Shown here piece after piece: positions 1-8,008 of a DNA stretch of 64,000 bases. Source of the DNA: Paenarthrobacter ureafaciens. Its GTDB lineage: Bacteria; Actinomycetota; Actinomycetes; Actinomycetales; Micrococcaceae. The translations under genes and the position numbers were made by a program. The notes under the pieces are model-generated. The model was not told the DNA's origin and ran no database searches. It saw only the letters and a program-made list of their open reading frames with translations. Every line of letters begins with the position of its first letter. Position 1 is the first letter of the stretch. The stretch spans positions 744,001 through 808,000 of the forward strand of contig NZ_SBHM01000007.1 in assembly GCF_004028095.1 (NCBI RefSeq), given 5' to 3'.

Positions 1-1718
1 TCCTCGTTCACCACATCCTGTTCTCCACCTTTCCCAACAAGCTGTTCCGTGCCCACGTTGCCCGTACCCTTGGCGACAAGGCAGTGGACATGTTCAGCAT
101 CGAGGCACCGGTGTGGTCGGGCAGCAACGCGTGGGCTGCGCATGGATCCGTCAAAGAAAGCGGGCTTCCGCTGGTGGCCGGCGACCCCCATCGCCTCATG
201 GAACTGCCCGGCGTGTACCAGCAAGTGCGCCTGGCCTGCCCGGAGTTCGACGCCGTCGGGTTCGCTTTCCCGGGTGTCCCCGGGCTGCCGCATTTTGCGC
301 ACACAGGTCACACCGCCTGGGCCATCACCAATGCCATGGCCGACTACCAGGATCTCTTTGAAGAACACCTCCGCCGGCTCCCCGGCCGTGGGGACTCCGC
401 CGAGCGGGTGCTCGCGCGGGGCCCCAGGGGTTGGGACGTCGTTGAGGCCGGGGTCGAAACCATCACCGTGCGGGGCGGCGAGCCGGTCCGTGTGGAAGTC
501 CTCCAGACGCCCCGCGGTCCCGTTATTTCACAAACGCCCGACGGCGGCGCGCTGAGCTTGCGCTTCCCCGCGTCGGTTGAAGGGCGGCTGGGTTTCGAAT
601 CCCTCCTTCCGCTGTTGCGGAGCCGGAGCGTGGCAGATGTGGAGGCTGCTTTCGATTCATGGGTGGAACCCGTCAACAGTGTCATAACAGCAGACATCCA
701 TGGCTCCGTACGACAATTCGTGGCCGGCCTGGTTCCGCAACGCAATCCTGCGAACCGTCGCTTGCCTGTTCCGGGCTTCTCCTCCCGCCACGGATGGGAC
801 AAGCAGTACGTGGCTCTTCCCCGCACCGAGGTCCGGCATTTCGCCGTCAGCGCCAACGATCGCGCAGCCGGCGGTGGAGACTCCGTAGCTTTGGAGTTCG
901 CACCGGAACACAGGGCGCGGAGGATTCGCGAGCTCTTGGAAGCCGCCTCGGAACCCTTGACAGCGGACCACATGCGGGGCATTCACTCGGACACGTACCT
1001 GGGGCCGTGGCCACACTTCCGGAAACTCTTGGCGACCCTTGACCCGGGCGGCCTTTCCCCGGAAGCCGCCTCCCTCCGCGTCCAACTTCTCGAATGGGAT
1101 GGCCGGATGGACGCCGGGAGCCATCTGGCGGCGTGCTTTGCAGCGTGGCGGGGTGCCCTGGTCCAAAGGATGGTCAGGCATCCTGCCTTATCTGCCCTTG
1201 CCGGGCCGACGGGATTTTCGCCCTTGTTCGGACCGTGGCTCTCCATAGCTTCCCGGGTGGGGTTCGCGCTCGAAACCCTGGCGGTCCGCGCCGGCGAACT
1301 GGGGATATCGGTGCCTGTTGAGGCTACTGCGGCCCTTGAGGATGCGGCGCAGGATAGGGCCTTGGAGGATTCAAGCAAGAACCGCGGCACGTGGGGTGAC
1401 CGGCACCAGCTTCTGGCGGTCCATGTGCTGCCCGGAGACCTCGCCGGTTCGGCACCAACACGTGCGCTCAGCGGGGACACCGGATGCGTCCTCTGCACGG
1501 AGAGCCTTCCCGGTGTTGACGACCGCAGCTTCCGGGGACCTGTCGCCCGTTATGTCTGGGACCTTGCCGAGCGAAGCAACAGCCGCTGGGTGGTCCCTTT
1601 CGGCGCCTCCGGCAGACCGGACAGCCCCCATTTTGCCGACCAACTCCCCCTCTGGGCCGAGGGTGAACTCATTCCCGTGATCACGGATTGGGGCCGTCTT
1701 CGCAAGGAAACGCGCTGA
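1..1718 (+). CDS. Penicillin acylase family protein, 5' end missing
   Basis: Ntn-hydrolase of the penicillin G acylase / acyl-homoserine-lactone acylase family, which hydrolyses amide-linked acyl groups and is usually exported. The reading frame is open from base 3, so the gene begins before the window. The visible part contains the autoproteolysis site: Gly followed by the catalytic Ser codon at 123-125 (SNAW), then AGDPH about 20 residues later, both hallmarks of the beta-subunit N-terminus. The fragment therefore holds the whole beta subunit of about 530 aa and a short piece of the upstream spacer or alpha chain. A good Shine-Dalgarno for the next gene lies 45 bp downstream. The substrate cannot be told from sequence; the family is certain, the specificity unknown. 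Confidence 0.9.
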   Translation, partial: LVHHILFSTFPNKLFRAHVARTLGDKAVDMFSIEAPVWSGSNAWAAHGSVKESGLPLVAGDPHRLMELPGVYQQVRLACPEFDAVGFAFPGVPGLPHFAHTGHTAWAITNAMADYQDLFEEHLRRLPGRGDSAERVLARGPRGWDVVEAGVETITVRGGEPVRVEVLQTPRGPVISQTPDGGALSLRFPASVEGRLGFESLLPLLRSRSVADVEAAFDSWVEPVNSVITADIHGSVRQFVAGLVPQRNPANRRLPVPGFSSRHGWDKQYVALPRTEVRHFAVSANDRAAGGGDSVALEFAPEHRARRIRELLEAASEPLTADHMRGIHSDTYLGPWPHFRKLLATLDPGGLSPEAASLRVQLLEWDGRMDAGSHLAACFAAWRGALVQRMVRHPALSALAGPTGFSPLFGPWLSIASRVGFALETLAVRAGELGISVPVEATAALEDAAQDRALEDSSKNRGTWGDRHQLLAVHVLPGDLAGSAPTRALSGDTGCVLCTESLPGVDDRSFRGPVARYVWDLAERSNSRWVVPFGASGRPDSPHFADQLPLWAEGELIPVITDWGRLRKETR

Positions 1719-1763
1719 CAGCTGCTTCCGGCACGCACACCACACAAACCAAAAGGAGAATGA

Positions 1764-2366
1764 ATGACCACCTCAACAGAAGACTTTGCCGTCCGCCGGA
1801 CCATCTACGCAGAAGAACTCACGGGCTGGGGTTCGTTGCGGATTGTCCCGCTCATTCCTGCGGAAGACATCGAGCTGGTCCACGAGTGGGTCTCGCAGCC
1901 AAGGGCAAGGTTCTGGGGCATGACCGAAAAATCACGCGAGGAAGTCCAGGAAATCTACGAGTTCCTGGATTCCCTGGACACGCACCATGCCTTCCTGGTG
2001 ATCCTGGACGGGGAGCCGCTGGCTTTGTTCCAGACGTACGAGCCGCTGCACGATCCCGTGGGTGAGGCCTACCCTGCGCGGGAGGAGGACATCGGCATGC
2101 ACCTGCTGCTCGCTCCCGCGACGCGACCGATTCCGCACTTCACCCCGCGGCTTGCGACGTCCCTCATCAAGTACATGTTCTCGGTGCCCGGAAAGGACCG
2201 GATCATAGTTGAGCCCGATGCCAGGAACGCCAAAGCGCTTCGACGGCTGGAGGCGACCTGCTTCGAGCTGGGTCCGATCATCCAGCTCGAAGAAAAGGAA
2301 GCCCAACTCGGCTTCCTCACGCGGGCCGGCTTCGAACAAATCCAAGCGGAGCAATCCACTCGCTGA
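1764..2366 (+). CDS. GNAT acetyltransferase, siderophore-type (Acyltransf_8/IucB-MbtK-like)
   Basis: 200-aa acyltransferase of the IucB/RhbD/MbtK/DesC group, which acylates N-hydroxylated lysine or diamines during hydroxamate siderophore assembly. Features seen are the N-terminal beta strands with PLIPAEDIELVHEWV, the central RARFWGM segment typical of this group, a DIGMHLLLAP strand and a C-terminal ARNAKALRRLE helix that resembles the acetyl-CoA-binding region. An AAGGAG Shine-Dalgarno precedes the ATG. It follows the penicillin acylase gene by 45 bp on the same strand, so the two may be cotranscribed. No other siderophore gene is in view; the substrate is therefore inferred from the family only. 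Confidence 0.8.
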   Translation: MTTSTEDFAVRRTIYAEELTGWGSLRIVPLIPAEDIELVHEWVSQPRARFWGMTEKSREEVQEIYEFLDSLDTHHAFLVILDGEPLALFQTYEPLHDPVGEAYPAREEDIGMHLLLAPATRPIPHFTPRLATSLIKYMFSVPGKDRIIVEPDARNAKALRRLEATCFELGPIIQLEEKEAQLGFLTRAGFEQIQAEQSTR

Positions 2367-2370
2367 ACCC

Positions 2371-3165
2371 CTAGCGCCAGACGAAGCTCCACGTCCCGGC
2401 GCCCAAAGCGGCCAGCACGGCAGCGGCGGCAATCAGCACCCCTCCCAGCAAGACCCAAACGTCCAGCAAGGAGTAGGTGGACTCCCGGGCCCACGTGCGC
2501 TGCGCTCCCCCGAAGCCCCGGGCCTCCATGGTCACAGCCAGCCGCGACGCCCGCCGGACAGCCTGGACCAGCAGCCCGAAGCTCTGGCCCAGGGTCGCTT
2601 TGAGCCGCTGCACCGGGCTCCCCTGCGAACCCACGCCGCGGGCGCGCCGGGCCATGCCGATGGTTTGCCATTCCTCCGCCATCAGCCCCACAAGCCGCAT
2701 CGCAGCCAACGATCCCAACACGAACCGGTGCGGGAGGCGGGCCTTCTGAGCCAACGCATCGGCAAGGTCCGTGGGGTCCGTGCAGGTCATCAGGAGGATC
2801 GCCGGAAGGGCGATCGCCAAACCGCGGAGCATGAAACCCAGCCCCAACTCAAGGGAGCCTTCGCTGATGGACCACAGTCCGACGTCGAGCAGTACGGCCC
2901 CGCTGTCCGCGGCGACAATCGCAGTGCTCCACCCGCCGATTGCGGCTGCGATGATGAGCGGCCACGCCCGCACCCACAAGAGCCGCAAGGTCAGCCCGGC
3001 GAGGGGGAACAGTGCGAGTTCGGCGGCAAGGGCGATGGACGCCGATACCCAGTCGATGGACAGGGCCAGGACCATTGAAATAAGGAACACCGCAACGAAC
3101 TTCGCCAGGGGGTTGGCCTTGGTCAGCACCGCGTTGTTTCCGGTGAGGCTTAGCGCATCCCTCAT
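2371..3165 (-). CDS. ykoC: ECF transporter transmembrane (T) component, YkoC-like
   Basis: 264-aa integral membrane coupling subunit (CbiQ/EcfT family) of an energy-coupling factor importer. It shows four to five hydrophobic segments and the two cytoplasmic Ala-Arg-Gly motifs (about residues 175-177 and 215-217) that sit in the coupling helices and contact the ATPases. Its start codon overlaps the stop of the ATPase gene in an ATGA arrangement, so the two are translationally coupled. It is the last gene of a ykoE-ykoD-ykoC operon headed by a TPP riboswitch. The gene ends 4 bp from the convergent acetyltransferase gene. YkoEDC is predicted to import hydroxymethylpyrimidine or thiamine. Confidence 0.88.
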   Translation of the reverse strand: MRDALSLTGNNAVLTKANPLAKFVAVFLISMVLALSIDWVSASIALAAELALFPLAGLTLRLLWVRAWPLIIAAAIGGWSTAIVAADSGAVLLDVGLWSISEGSLELGLGFMLRGLAIALPAILLMTCTDPTDLADALAQKARLPHRFVLGSLAAMRLVGLMAEEWQTIGMARRARGVGSQGSPVQRLKATLGQSFGLLVQAVRRASRLAVTMEARGFGGAQRTWARESTYSLLDVWVLLGGVLIAAAAVLAALGAGTWSFVWR

Positions 3166-4703
3166 GCCGCACCCGCTTCCTGCCTGGCAGCTTCAGTGGC
3201 CGGGTCCAGCCGCAACTCCATGCCGCCCAGCACTGCGCTGAATTCCTCGTCGTGGGTGACGGACACAACGGCCGTGCCCTGGTCCAGCAACTCGGACAGG
3301 AACGACGCGAGTTCCGCCCAGGTGTTGGCATCCTGCCCGAAGGTGGGCTCATCGAGCACCAGGACCTGCGGGTGGGCGGCAAGGACGGTCGCAACGGAAA
3401 GCCGCCGCTTCTCGCCGCCGGACAGGGTGTAGGGATTCGCGTCCACCAAGTGCGTCAAGCGGAGCCTCTCCAGAAGTTCATCCACCCGCTCCTCACCCCT
3501 GCCGAGGTGGCGGGGCCCAAACATCAACTCATCCATCACTTTGCCCGTGACGAACTGATGCTCGGGCTCCTGGAACACCGTCCCGATGCGCGAAATCAGT
3601 TGATCCGCCTTCCACTTGAAGGGATCGATTCCGGCGCCTTCGGAAAGCTCGACGGCGGCTGAGACCTTTCCTGCCACCGGCGCCAGAAGGCCGGCCATCG
3701 TGAGCGCAAAGGTGGACTTCCCCGCACCGTTGGGGCCAGTGATGGTCAACGCCCGTCCTGCCCGCACCTGAGCGGACACACCGGCTTGGACCGGGATGGG
3801 CGGGATGCTCTTGAAACCCCTCCGTCGGGGCTTTTCGCGGGAAACGGCCACGTGCTCTGCTGCGAGGAGCAACTCCGCCGGCCCCTCGGCGGTGGTCCTG
3901 GTACGGGTACGGGGCACATATCCCGGGACCCAGACTCCGGCTGTGATGAGCATGCTCCGGGCTTCGGCGAGCACCTGATCGGGAGGGCCGTCCAACAGCA
4001 CTCCGCCACCGGCCGAGCCCGGCTGGAGGACCACGATGCGGTCAACCAAGTCCTTCCATACGGACACCCGGTGTTCTACAACCACCAGCGTGGCACCGGT
4101 CTTCTCCAGGCAGCGGCGAACTGCGTCCCGGACTTCCAGCACGCCGGCCGGGTCCAGATTCGCCGTTGGTTCATCGAGCAGGATCAGCCCCGGCCGCATC
4201 GCCAGGATCCCGGCCAGCGCCAGGCGCTGCTTCTGTCCGCCGGAAAGAGCCGCCGTCGGGTGGTCCAACGCGAGGCCGTCGCCGGCAGCGGTACGCAACC
4301 CGACGTCGTCGAGCGCTTCATGGACCCGGGCCCAAATGTCGTCACGGGGCACGGCAAGGTTCTCGGCGCCGAAAGCGACGTCGTCGCCCACGCGGGACAG
4401 GACTACTTGCGTTTCCGGGTCCTGCTGCATGAGCCCGGCCCGGCCCCGCTGTTCGCGAGGTGCCGCACCGTCAATGAGGAGGGAACCGGTCTCGTCCGCG
4501 TCGTCTTCCTCATCGCCCAGCACCCCGGCGAGGGCGTGCAGGAACGTCGATTTGCCGGCGCCGGACGGCCCCAGCAGCAGAACCCGTTCCCCGGGTTCGA
4601 TCTGCAGGTCCAGCCCCTGGATGGCTGGTACCGTCCGGCCGGAATGCCGCCAGCCCCAGCCGTTGGCGGAGATGGCGGCGGGCCGTACCTGTGCCGGTCC
4701 CAT
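3162..4703 (-). CDS. ykoD: ECF transporter double ATPase, YkoD-like
   Basis: 513-aa protein with two fused ABC ATPase domains, the A/A' pair of an ECF importer. Domain 1 has Walker A at about residues 45-53 (GPSGAGKST), signature LSGGQ at 153-157 and Walker B LLDEPT near 175-180. Domain 2 has Walker A at 323-331, LSGGE at 427-431 and LVLDEPT at 448-454. Both sets look intact. The reading frame is open 180 bp further upstream, but the ATG at 4703 overlaps the upstream TGA (TGATG) and is the natural start. It powers uptake through YkoE and YkoC. Confidence 0.9.
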   Translation of the reverse strand: MGPAQVRPAAISANGWGWRHSGRTVPAIQGLDLQIEPGERVLLLGPSGAGKSTFLHALAGVLGDEEDDADETGSLLIDGAAPREQRGRAGLMQQDPETQVVLSRVGDDVAFGAENLAVPRDDIWARVHEALDDVGLRTAAGDGLALDHPTAALSGGQKQRLALAGILAMRPGLILLDEPTANLDPAGVLEVRDAVRRCLEKTGATLVVVEHRVSVWKDLVDRIVVLQPGSAGGGVLLDGPPDQVLAEARSMLITAGVWVPGYVPRTRTRTTAEGPAELLLAAEHVAVSREKPRRRGFKSIPPIPVQAGVSAQVRAGRALTITGPNGAGKSTFALTMAGLLAPVAGKVSAAVELSEGAGIDPFKWKADQLISRIGTVFQEPEHQFVTGKVMDELMFGPRHLGRGEERVDELLERLRLTHLVDANPYTLSGGEKRRLSVATVLAAHPQVLVLDEPTFGQDANTWAELASFLSELLDQGTAVVSVTHDEEFSAVLGGMELRLDPATEAARQEAGAA

Positions 4704-5323
4704 CAGTTGAAGACTGGCTCTGACGCGGCTTTCCGGGACGCGAAGGAGCTCAGGACGCCCGTGGACGCGAGCCCGCGGGTGGCCACCCAGGACAGTGCCC
4801 CGGCGATGATTGCACCCGAAATGGTGGTGAAGGCGATGTAGGCCAGCTTGTCGACGGCTTCGTAGGCGATGTTCCAGCCCCACGGCATGAAGGAATCGTT
4901 GAGGCCGCAGAACAGTCCTGCCCCGGCACCCGCGAGGAGGGCCACCGGGAGGTTGAACTTCTTGTAGCGGAAGGCGGCGAAGATCAGTTCCGCGCCGAGG
5001 CCCTGAAGGACACCGGAGATCAGGACCGTGGTGCCGTACTGGGACCCCATGATGAGCTCACCCGTTGCTGCGACGGCTTCGCAGAACAGCGCTGCTCCCG
5101 GTTTGCGGATGATGAGCATGCCCAGCACGGCCGGGATCATCCACCCACCGGCGATCAGGCCGGTGAGGGGCGGATAAGCAGCATTCATGGGAACGGATAC
5201 GAGTGCGGCGCCCTGGGACCAGGCCCAGAAGATCACTCCGCCTGCGATGGCAATCAGCGCCGCCACCACAATGTCTACAACGCGCCAGCTGTTGCCGGCC
5301 TTCTTCACGCTTGACGTGGTCAT
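4703..5323 (-). CDS. ykoE: ECF transporter substrate-binding (S) component YkoE
   Basis: 206-aa hydrophobic protein of the YkoE family, the substrate-capture subunit predicted to recognise hydroxymethylpyrimidine or thiamine. It has about five to six membrane segments after a short cytoplasmic N-terminus, and the segments around FWAWSQGAAL, PPLTGLIAGGWMIPAVLG and NDSFMPWGWN are typical of the family. It is the first gene of the operon. Its Shine-Dalgarno (AGGAGG) sits inside a predicted hairpin downstream of a TPP riboswitch, so expression should fall when thiamine pyrophosphate is plentiful. The riboswitch makes the thiamine-related assignment much firmer than sequence similarity alone. Confidence 0.92.
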   Translation of the reverse strand: MTTSSVKKAGNSWRVVDIVVAALIAIAGGVIFWAWSQGAALVSVPMNAAYPPLTGLIAGGWMIPAVLGMLIIRKPGAALFCEAVAATGELIMGSQYGTTVLISGVLQGLGAELIFAAFRYKKFNLPVALLAGAGAGLFCGLNDSFMPWGWNIAYEAVDKLAYIAFTTISGAIIAGALSWVATRGLASTGVLSSFASRKAASEPVFN

Positions 5324-5329
5324 TCTTAG

Positions 5330-5349
5330 CCTCCTGAGGTTACAGGAGG
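5330..5349 (-). promoter_or_regulatory. Shine-Dalgarno-sequestering hairpin of the riboswitch
   Basis: On the minus strand CCTCCTG (5349-5343) and CAGGAGG (5336-5330) form a perfect 7-bp stem with a 6-nt loop. The right arm is the ribosome binding site of ykoE, 6 bases before its ATG. This is a ready-made translational OFF state for the upstream TPP aptamer. Confidence 0.7.
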
Positions 5350-5413
5350 GGAAAGTGCTCCCCGGTATTCCCGGCGGCCTGCTGCCATCCGGTTCCGGAC
5401 ACTCTGAGAAGCT

Positions 5414-5527
5414 CGACTCCCTTGCGCCGGTACTAACCGGATCAGGTTCGAGGGTCTGCGGCTGTCCGCACTCTCAGCGCCCTCGCGTCTCCTGCATGCC
5501 TGCAGGTTCGACGGCGGCGCTCCCCTG
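5414..5527 (-). promoter_or_regulatory. TPP riboswitch (THI element)
   Basis: Read on the minus strand, the conserved TPP aptamer blocks appear in order: GGGGAGC, then GCGCTGAGAG, then ACCCTCGAACCTGATCCGG followed by TTAGTACCGGCGCAAGGGA. These are the P1/P2/P3 and pyrophosphate-sensor (P4/P5) consensus segments. The aptamer lies about 90 nt before ykoE; the intervening stretch is the expression platform. The remainder of the ykoE-Nudix interval (5528-5719) shows no gene. Confidence 0.95.
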
Positions 5528-5719
5528 TCGTTATCAATCTGCCCTTGTGGGCGTGCCCAGTTTACACCGGAAGGGGTGCGCCGGGTTATGGGCCCGGTCA
5601 TAAACCTTTTTGCTGTTTCACGGGCGCACAGCCGCGACCGGCTGCGCTGCACACCTGAGAGAATGGGGCCAGCAGGTTCAGCACACCGGATTCACAGCAG
5701 CAAGAGGGGCGCCCATCCC

Positions 5720-6391
5720 ATGACAGAACAGCCAGCCAAGGACACCCCCGTGGCCGAACCCCGTCTTGCCGCCAGCGTGATCCTGCTCCGGGATGCGGCG
5801 GCGGGACTGGAAGCCTTTGTCCAGCACAGGGTCTCTTCCATGGACTTTGCAGCAGGCATGGTGGTGTTCCCCGGCGGTCGCGTCGATGCCTCGGACGCGG
5901 AGGGCTGGGACTACTCCTCCGAACTGCTGGAAAGGCATGCGGCCGATTGGGCGATGAGCTCGATCGCAGCCTCCGACCCGTATGCGCAAGCCGGCACGGT
6001 GTTGGCGGCTGCCATCCGCGAAGTGTTCGAGGAAGCAGGGCTGACCCTCGACGCCTCCCAGCTCCGCCCTTGGGCCAACTGGGTGACGCCCACGGACATG
6101 CCCAAGCGCTTCGACACCTACTTCTACGTGGCCAGGCCCGCCCCCGGAGCCGAACCGCAGCACCAAACCACGGAGGCCTGGCAGTCACTCTGGATGCCGG
6201 TGGAAGGCATCCTGGCGGCCGAGGCAGAGGGCAAGCTTCAGCTCATGCCGCCAACCTATTTCCTGCTCAAGGAGATCTCGGAGTTCCACAGCGTGGAGGC
6301 CGTGTGGCAGGCCGAGCACCAAGTGCGGCCCGTCCTGTCACCTCCGGGCTCCATGGCTGCGTTCCTGAAGGAACGCGGGAACAAGCAGTAA
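5720..6391 (+). CDS. Nudix hydrolase, NUDT19/RP2p-like
   Basis: 223-aa Nudix-fold hydrolase. The Nudix box is split as in the NUDT19 (RP2p) branch: FPGGRVD at residues 50-56, an insertion of about 40 residues, then the core REVFEEAG at 100-107 with the metal-binding glutamates. Members of this branch cleave nucleoside-diphosphate-linked molecules such as CoA derivatives; the substrate here is not known. The frame is open from 5576, but the ATG at 5720 gives a normal N-terminus and precedes the first conserved strand. It is monocistronic by spacing: the riboswitch region lies upstream and a small membrane protein gene 68 bp downstream. Confidence 0.85.
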   Translation: MTEQPAKDTPVAEPRLAASVILLRDAAAGLEAFVQHRVSSMDFAAGMVVFPGGRVDASDAEGWDYSSELLERHAADWAMSSIAASDPYAQAGTVLAAAIREVFEEAGLTLDASQLRPWANWVTPTDMPKRFDTYFYVARPAPGAEPQHQTTEAWQSLWMPVEGILAAEAEGKLQLMPPTYFLLKEISEFHSVEAVWQAEHQVRPVLSPPGSMAAFLKERGNKQ

Positions 6392-6459
6392 ACCGCGGTC
6401 CCCCTGAATGCCACGGCTTCCGCACGCGACCGCCACTGCCGTGCCGCTAGGCTGAGGTC

Positions 6460-6720
6460 ATGAACTTCTTCTTCAAGCTTCTGGGTGCCGGCGTGAGCCT
6501 CGGCGCGGGTTTCCTTGGCACCAAACTGGTGAACAAGGGTTGGGAAAAGGCCACAGGCCACAAGCCGCCCACAGGCCACGACGACGTCGAGACGAGCCTC
6601 CGCTCAGCCCTGACCTTCGCGTTGGTGTCGGCTTTCGTCAGCACGCTCATCCAGGTGCTCACCAGCCGCGGAACCCAGCGTGCCATTGCCCGCTTCGCGA
6701 AGTCACAGGACATCATCTAG
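6460..6720 (+). CDS. Small membrane protein, DUF4235
   Basis: 86-aa protein matching the actinobacterial DUF4235 family: an N-terminal hydrophobic segment rich in glycine (FFFKLLGAGVSLGAGFLGTK), a short polar loop containing WEKATGHKPP, and a second hydrophobic helix (ALTFALVSAFVSTLIQVLTS). Probably two membrane spans with little outside the bilayer. Function unknown. It is convergent with the Mrp antiporter operon, from which it is separated by an inverted repeat that may terminate both. Confidence 0.8.
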   Translation: MNFFFKLLGAGVSLGAGFLGTKLVNKGWEKATGHKPPTGHDDVETSLRSALTFALVSAFVSTLIQVLTSRGTQRAIARFAKSQDII

Positions 6721-6747
6721 GAGTTCCCGGTTTCCTGACACGCGTCG

Positions 6748-6797
6748 CTGACACCCGTCCTTGGCACCCGTCAGGGTACGCAGGGAACGGGTGTCAG
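6748..6797. terminator. Inverted repeat between convergent genes, candidate terminator
   Basis: CTGACACCCGT (6748-6758) and ACGGGTGTCAG (6787-6797) are perfect 11-bp complements around a 28-nt loop. The right arm includes the mrpG stop codon. There is no strong T-run, so it may be Rho-assisted or an RNA end-protecting stem. Confidence 0.45.
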
Positions 6798-7177
6798 TTC
6801 TCCTTCTGGCTTTCGGCTGCCCGCTGGACCACTGCTTCCAGTTCATCCTTGGTCAGCAGTTCCCGGTGTCCATGCTTGGTGCGGTACGCGGAGCGGCCCA
6901 CCATGTGCGCGGAGACTGGCGCGGTGAGCAGCTGGAAGATCCAGGCCACCAGCAGGACCGGCCACACCCACCACGTCCTCATCTGCAGCCCTATGGAGGC
7001 CAGCATCAGGAACAGCCCCAGGACCTGGGGCTTGGTGGCGGCGTGCATGCGGCTCATCAGGTCGGGAAAACGCAGCAAGCCAATAGCGGCGCCCAGGGAC
7101 ATCAACGCGCCCACCACCAGAAAGACGGCGGTCACGCCATCAATGACTGCGTCCATGCCTGTCGCATCAGGACTCAT
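6794..7177 (-). CDS. mrpG: Mrp Na+/H+ antiporter subunit G
   Basis: 127-aa small membrane subunit (MnhG/PhaG family) of the Mrp multisubunit cation/proton antiporter. It has three hydrophobic segments and the family sequence LRFPDLMSRMHAATKPQVLG, followed by a charged C-terminal tail. The start at 7177 overlaps mrpF by 11 bp; the frame stays open to 7213 but that would add residues not seen in the family. Last gene of the mrpACDEFG operon. Confidence 0.9.
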   Translation of the reverse strand: MSPDATGMDAVIDGVTAVFLVVGALMSLGAAIGLLRFPDLMSRMHAATKPQVLGLFLMLASIGLQMRTWWVWPVLLVAWIFQLLTAPVSAHMVGRSAYRTKHGHRELLTKDELEAVVQRAAESQKEN

Positions 7178-7445
7178 TGCTTTGACCCCTTCTGTCGGCC
7201 ACGAAGCGGGCAACCGTTACGGATCCAATGAATCCAATGACGGCCAAGGCAACCAGCAACATGAGGTTGTTCAAGTGGCGGTTCACGGCCATGTCGATAG
7301 CCAGCGCCGCGCCAAGGATGGCCAGCAGGACGTCCGAAGCCAACACGCGGTCCAGGAGTGACGGGCCGACCGCGATCCGGATGATGGCCCCGGCAGCCGC
7401 CAGGCTCAGGATCACCGCCGTAACCACCAGTACAAGTTCCTTCAT
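7167..7445 (-). CDS. mrpF: Mrp Na+/H+ antiporter subunit F
   Basis: 92-aa subunit (MnhF/PhaF family) with three membrane segments and the diagnostic RIAVGPSLLDRVLASDVLLA stretch followed by a conserved aspartate in the third helix region. The ATG overlaps the mrpE stop by 4 bp. In other bacteria all Mrp subunits are needed for a functional antiporter, and this one sits in the standard position between E and G. Confidence 0.93.
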   Translation of the reverse strand: MKELVLVVTAVILSLAAAGAIIRIAVGPSLLDRVLASDVLLAILGAALAIDMAVNRHLNNLMLLVALAVIGFIGSVTVARFVADRRGQSNES

Positions 7446-8008
7446 AGCGCTGCCCCTTTCACGCCTGGCCGCTGCTCGCTTTGCAGCGCATCCAGTTCCT
7501 CACGGGTTCCCATGATCCGGATCAGCCCGGCTTCGATGTCCTGGACCTCCCGGCGGATCTTCTGGATGTCCTCTTCGGTTTTCATGTTCAGGGCGTGCAG
7601 GTACAGGGTGGACGTAGAGCGGTCCACTTCCACCACCAGCGAGCCCGGAATCAGCGAAATGACGTGGCCGGTGGCCGTCACCATGAGGTCGGAATGGCTC
7701 CGCAACGGAACAGCTACGATGGCGCTGCGCACGCTGGGCCCTTTGACCACGGCCAAGTAGAGGACCAGGAAGCTCGCTGCCGCCACTTTGCCGAGGAACA
7801 TGAGGGCGAAGCGGAATGCCCGGAGCACATTGAACCGCCCACTGAGCTCCACGGGCGGAAGGTAGAACAGCTTGGCCACAATGATCGCAATCAACGCACC
7901 GAACAGCAGGTTGCCCGGGCTGAAGTCCCGCCAGAGGGCACCCCACACGATGACGAGCCATACGAGCAGCGGCAGTTCGGTCCGGAAGGATATGGGTTTA
8001 CGGCTCAT
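7442..8008 (-). CDS. mrpE: Mrp Na+/H+ antiporter subunit E
   Basis: 188-aa membrane subunit (MnhE/PhaE family). It shows the hydrophobic N-terminal half with SPGNLLFGALIAIIVAKLFYLP and the conserved motif GHVISLIPGSLVVEVDRSTS, then a cytoplasmic helix rich in Glu, Arg and Asp. The ATG overlaps the end of mrpD by 4 bp and the stop overlaps mrpF, consistent with tight translational coupling in the complex. Confidence 0.92.
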   Translation of the reverse strand: MSRKPISFRTELPLLVWLVIVWGALWRDFSPGNLLFGALIAIIVAKLFYLPPVELSGRFNVLRAFRFALMFLGKVAAASFLVLYLAVVKGPSVRSAIVAVPLRSHSDLMVTATGHVISLIPGSLVVEVDRSTSTLYLHALNMKTEEDIQKIRREVQDIEAGLIRIMGTREELDALQSEQRPGVKGAAL

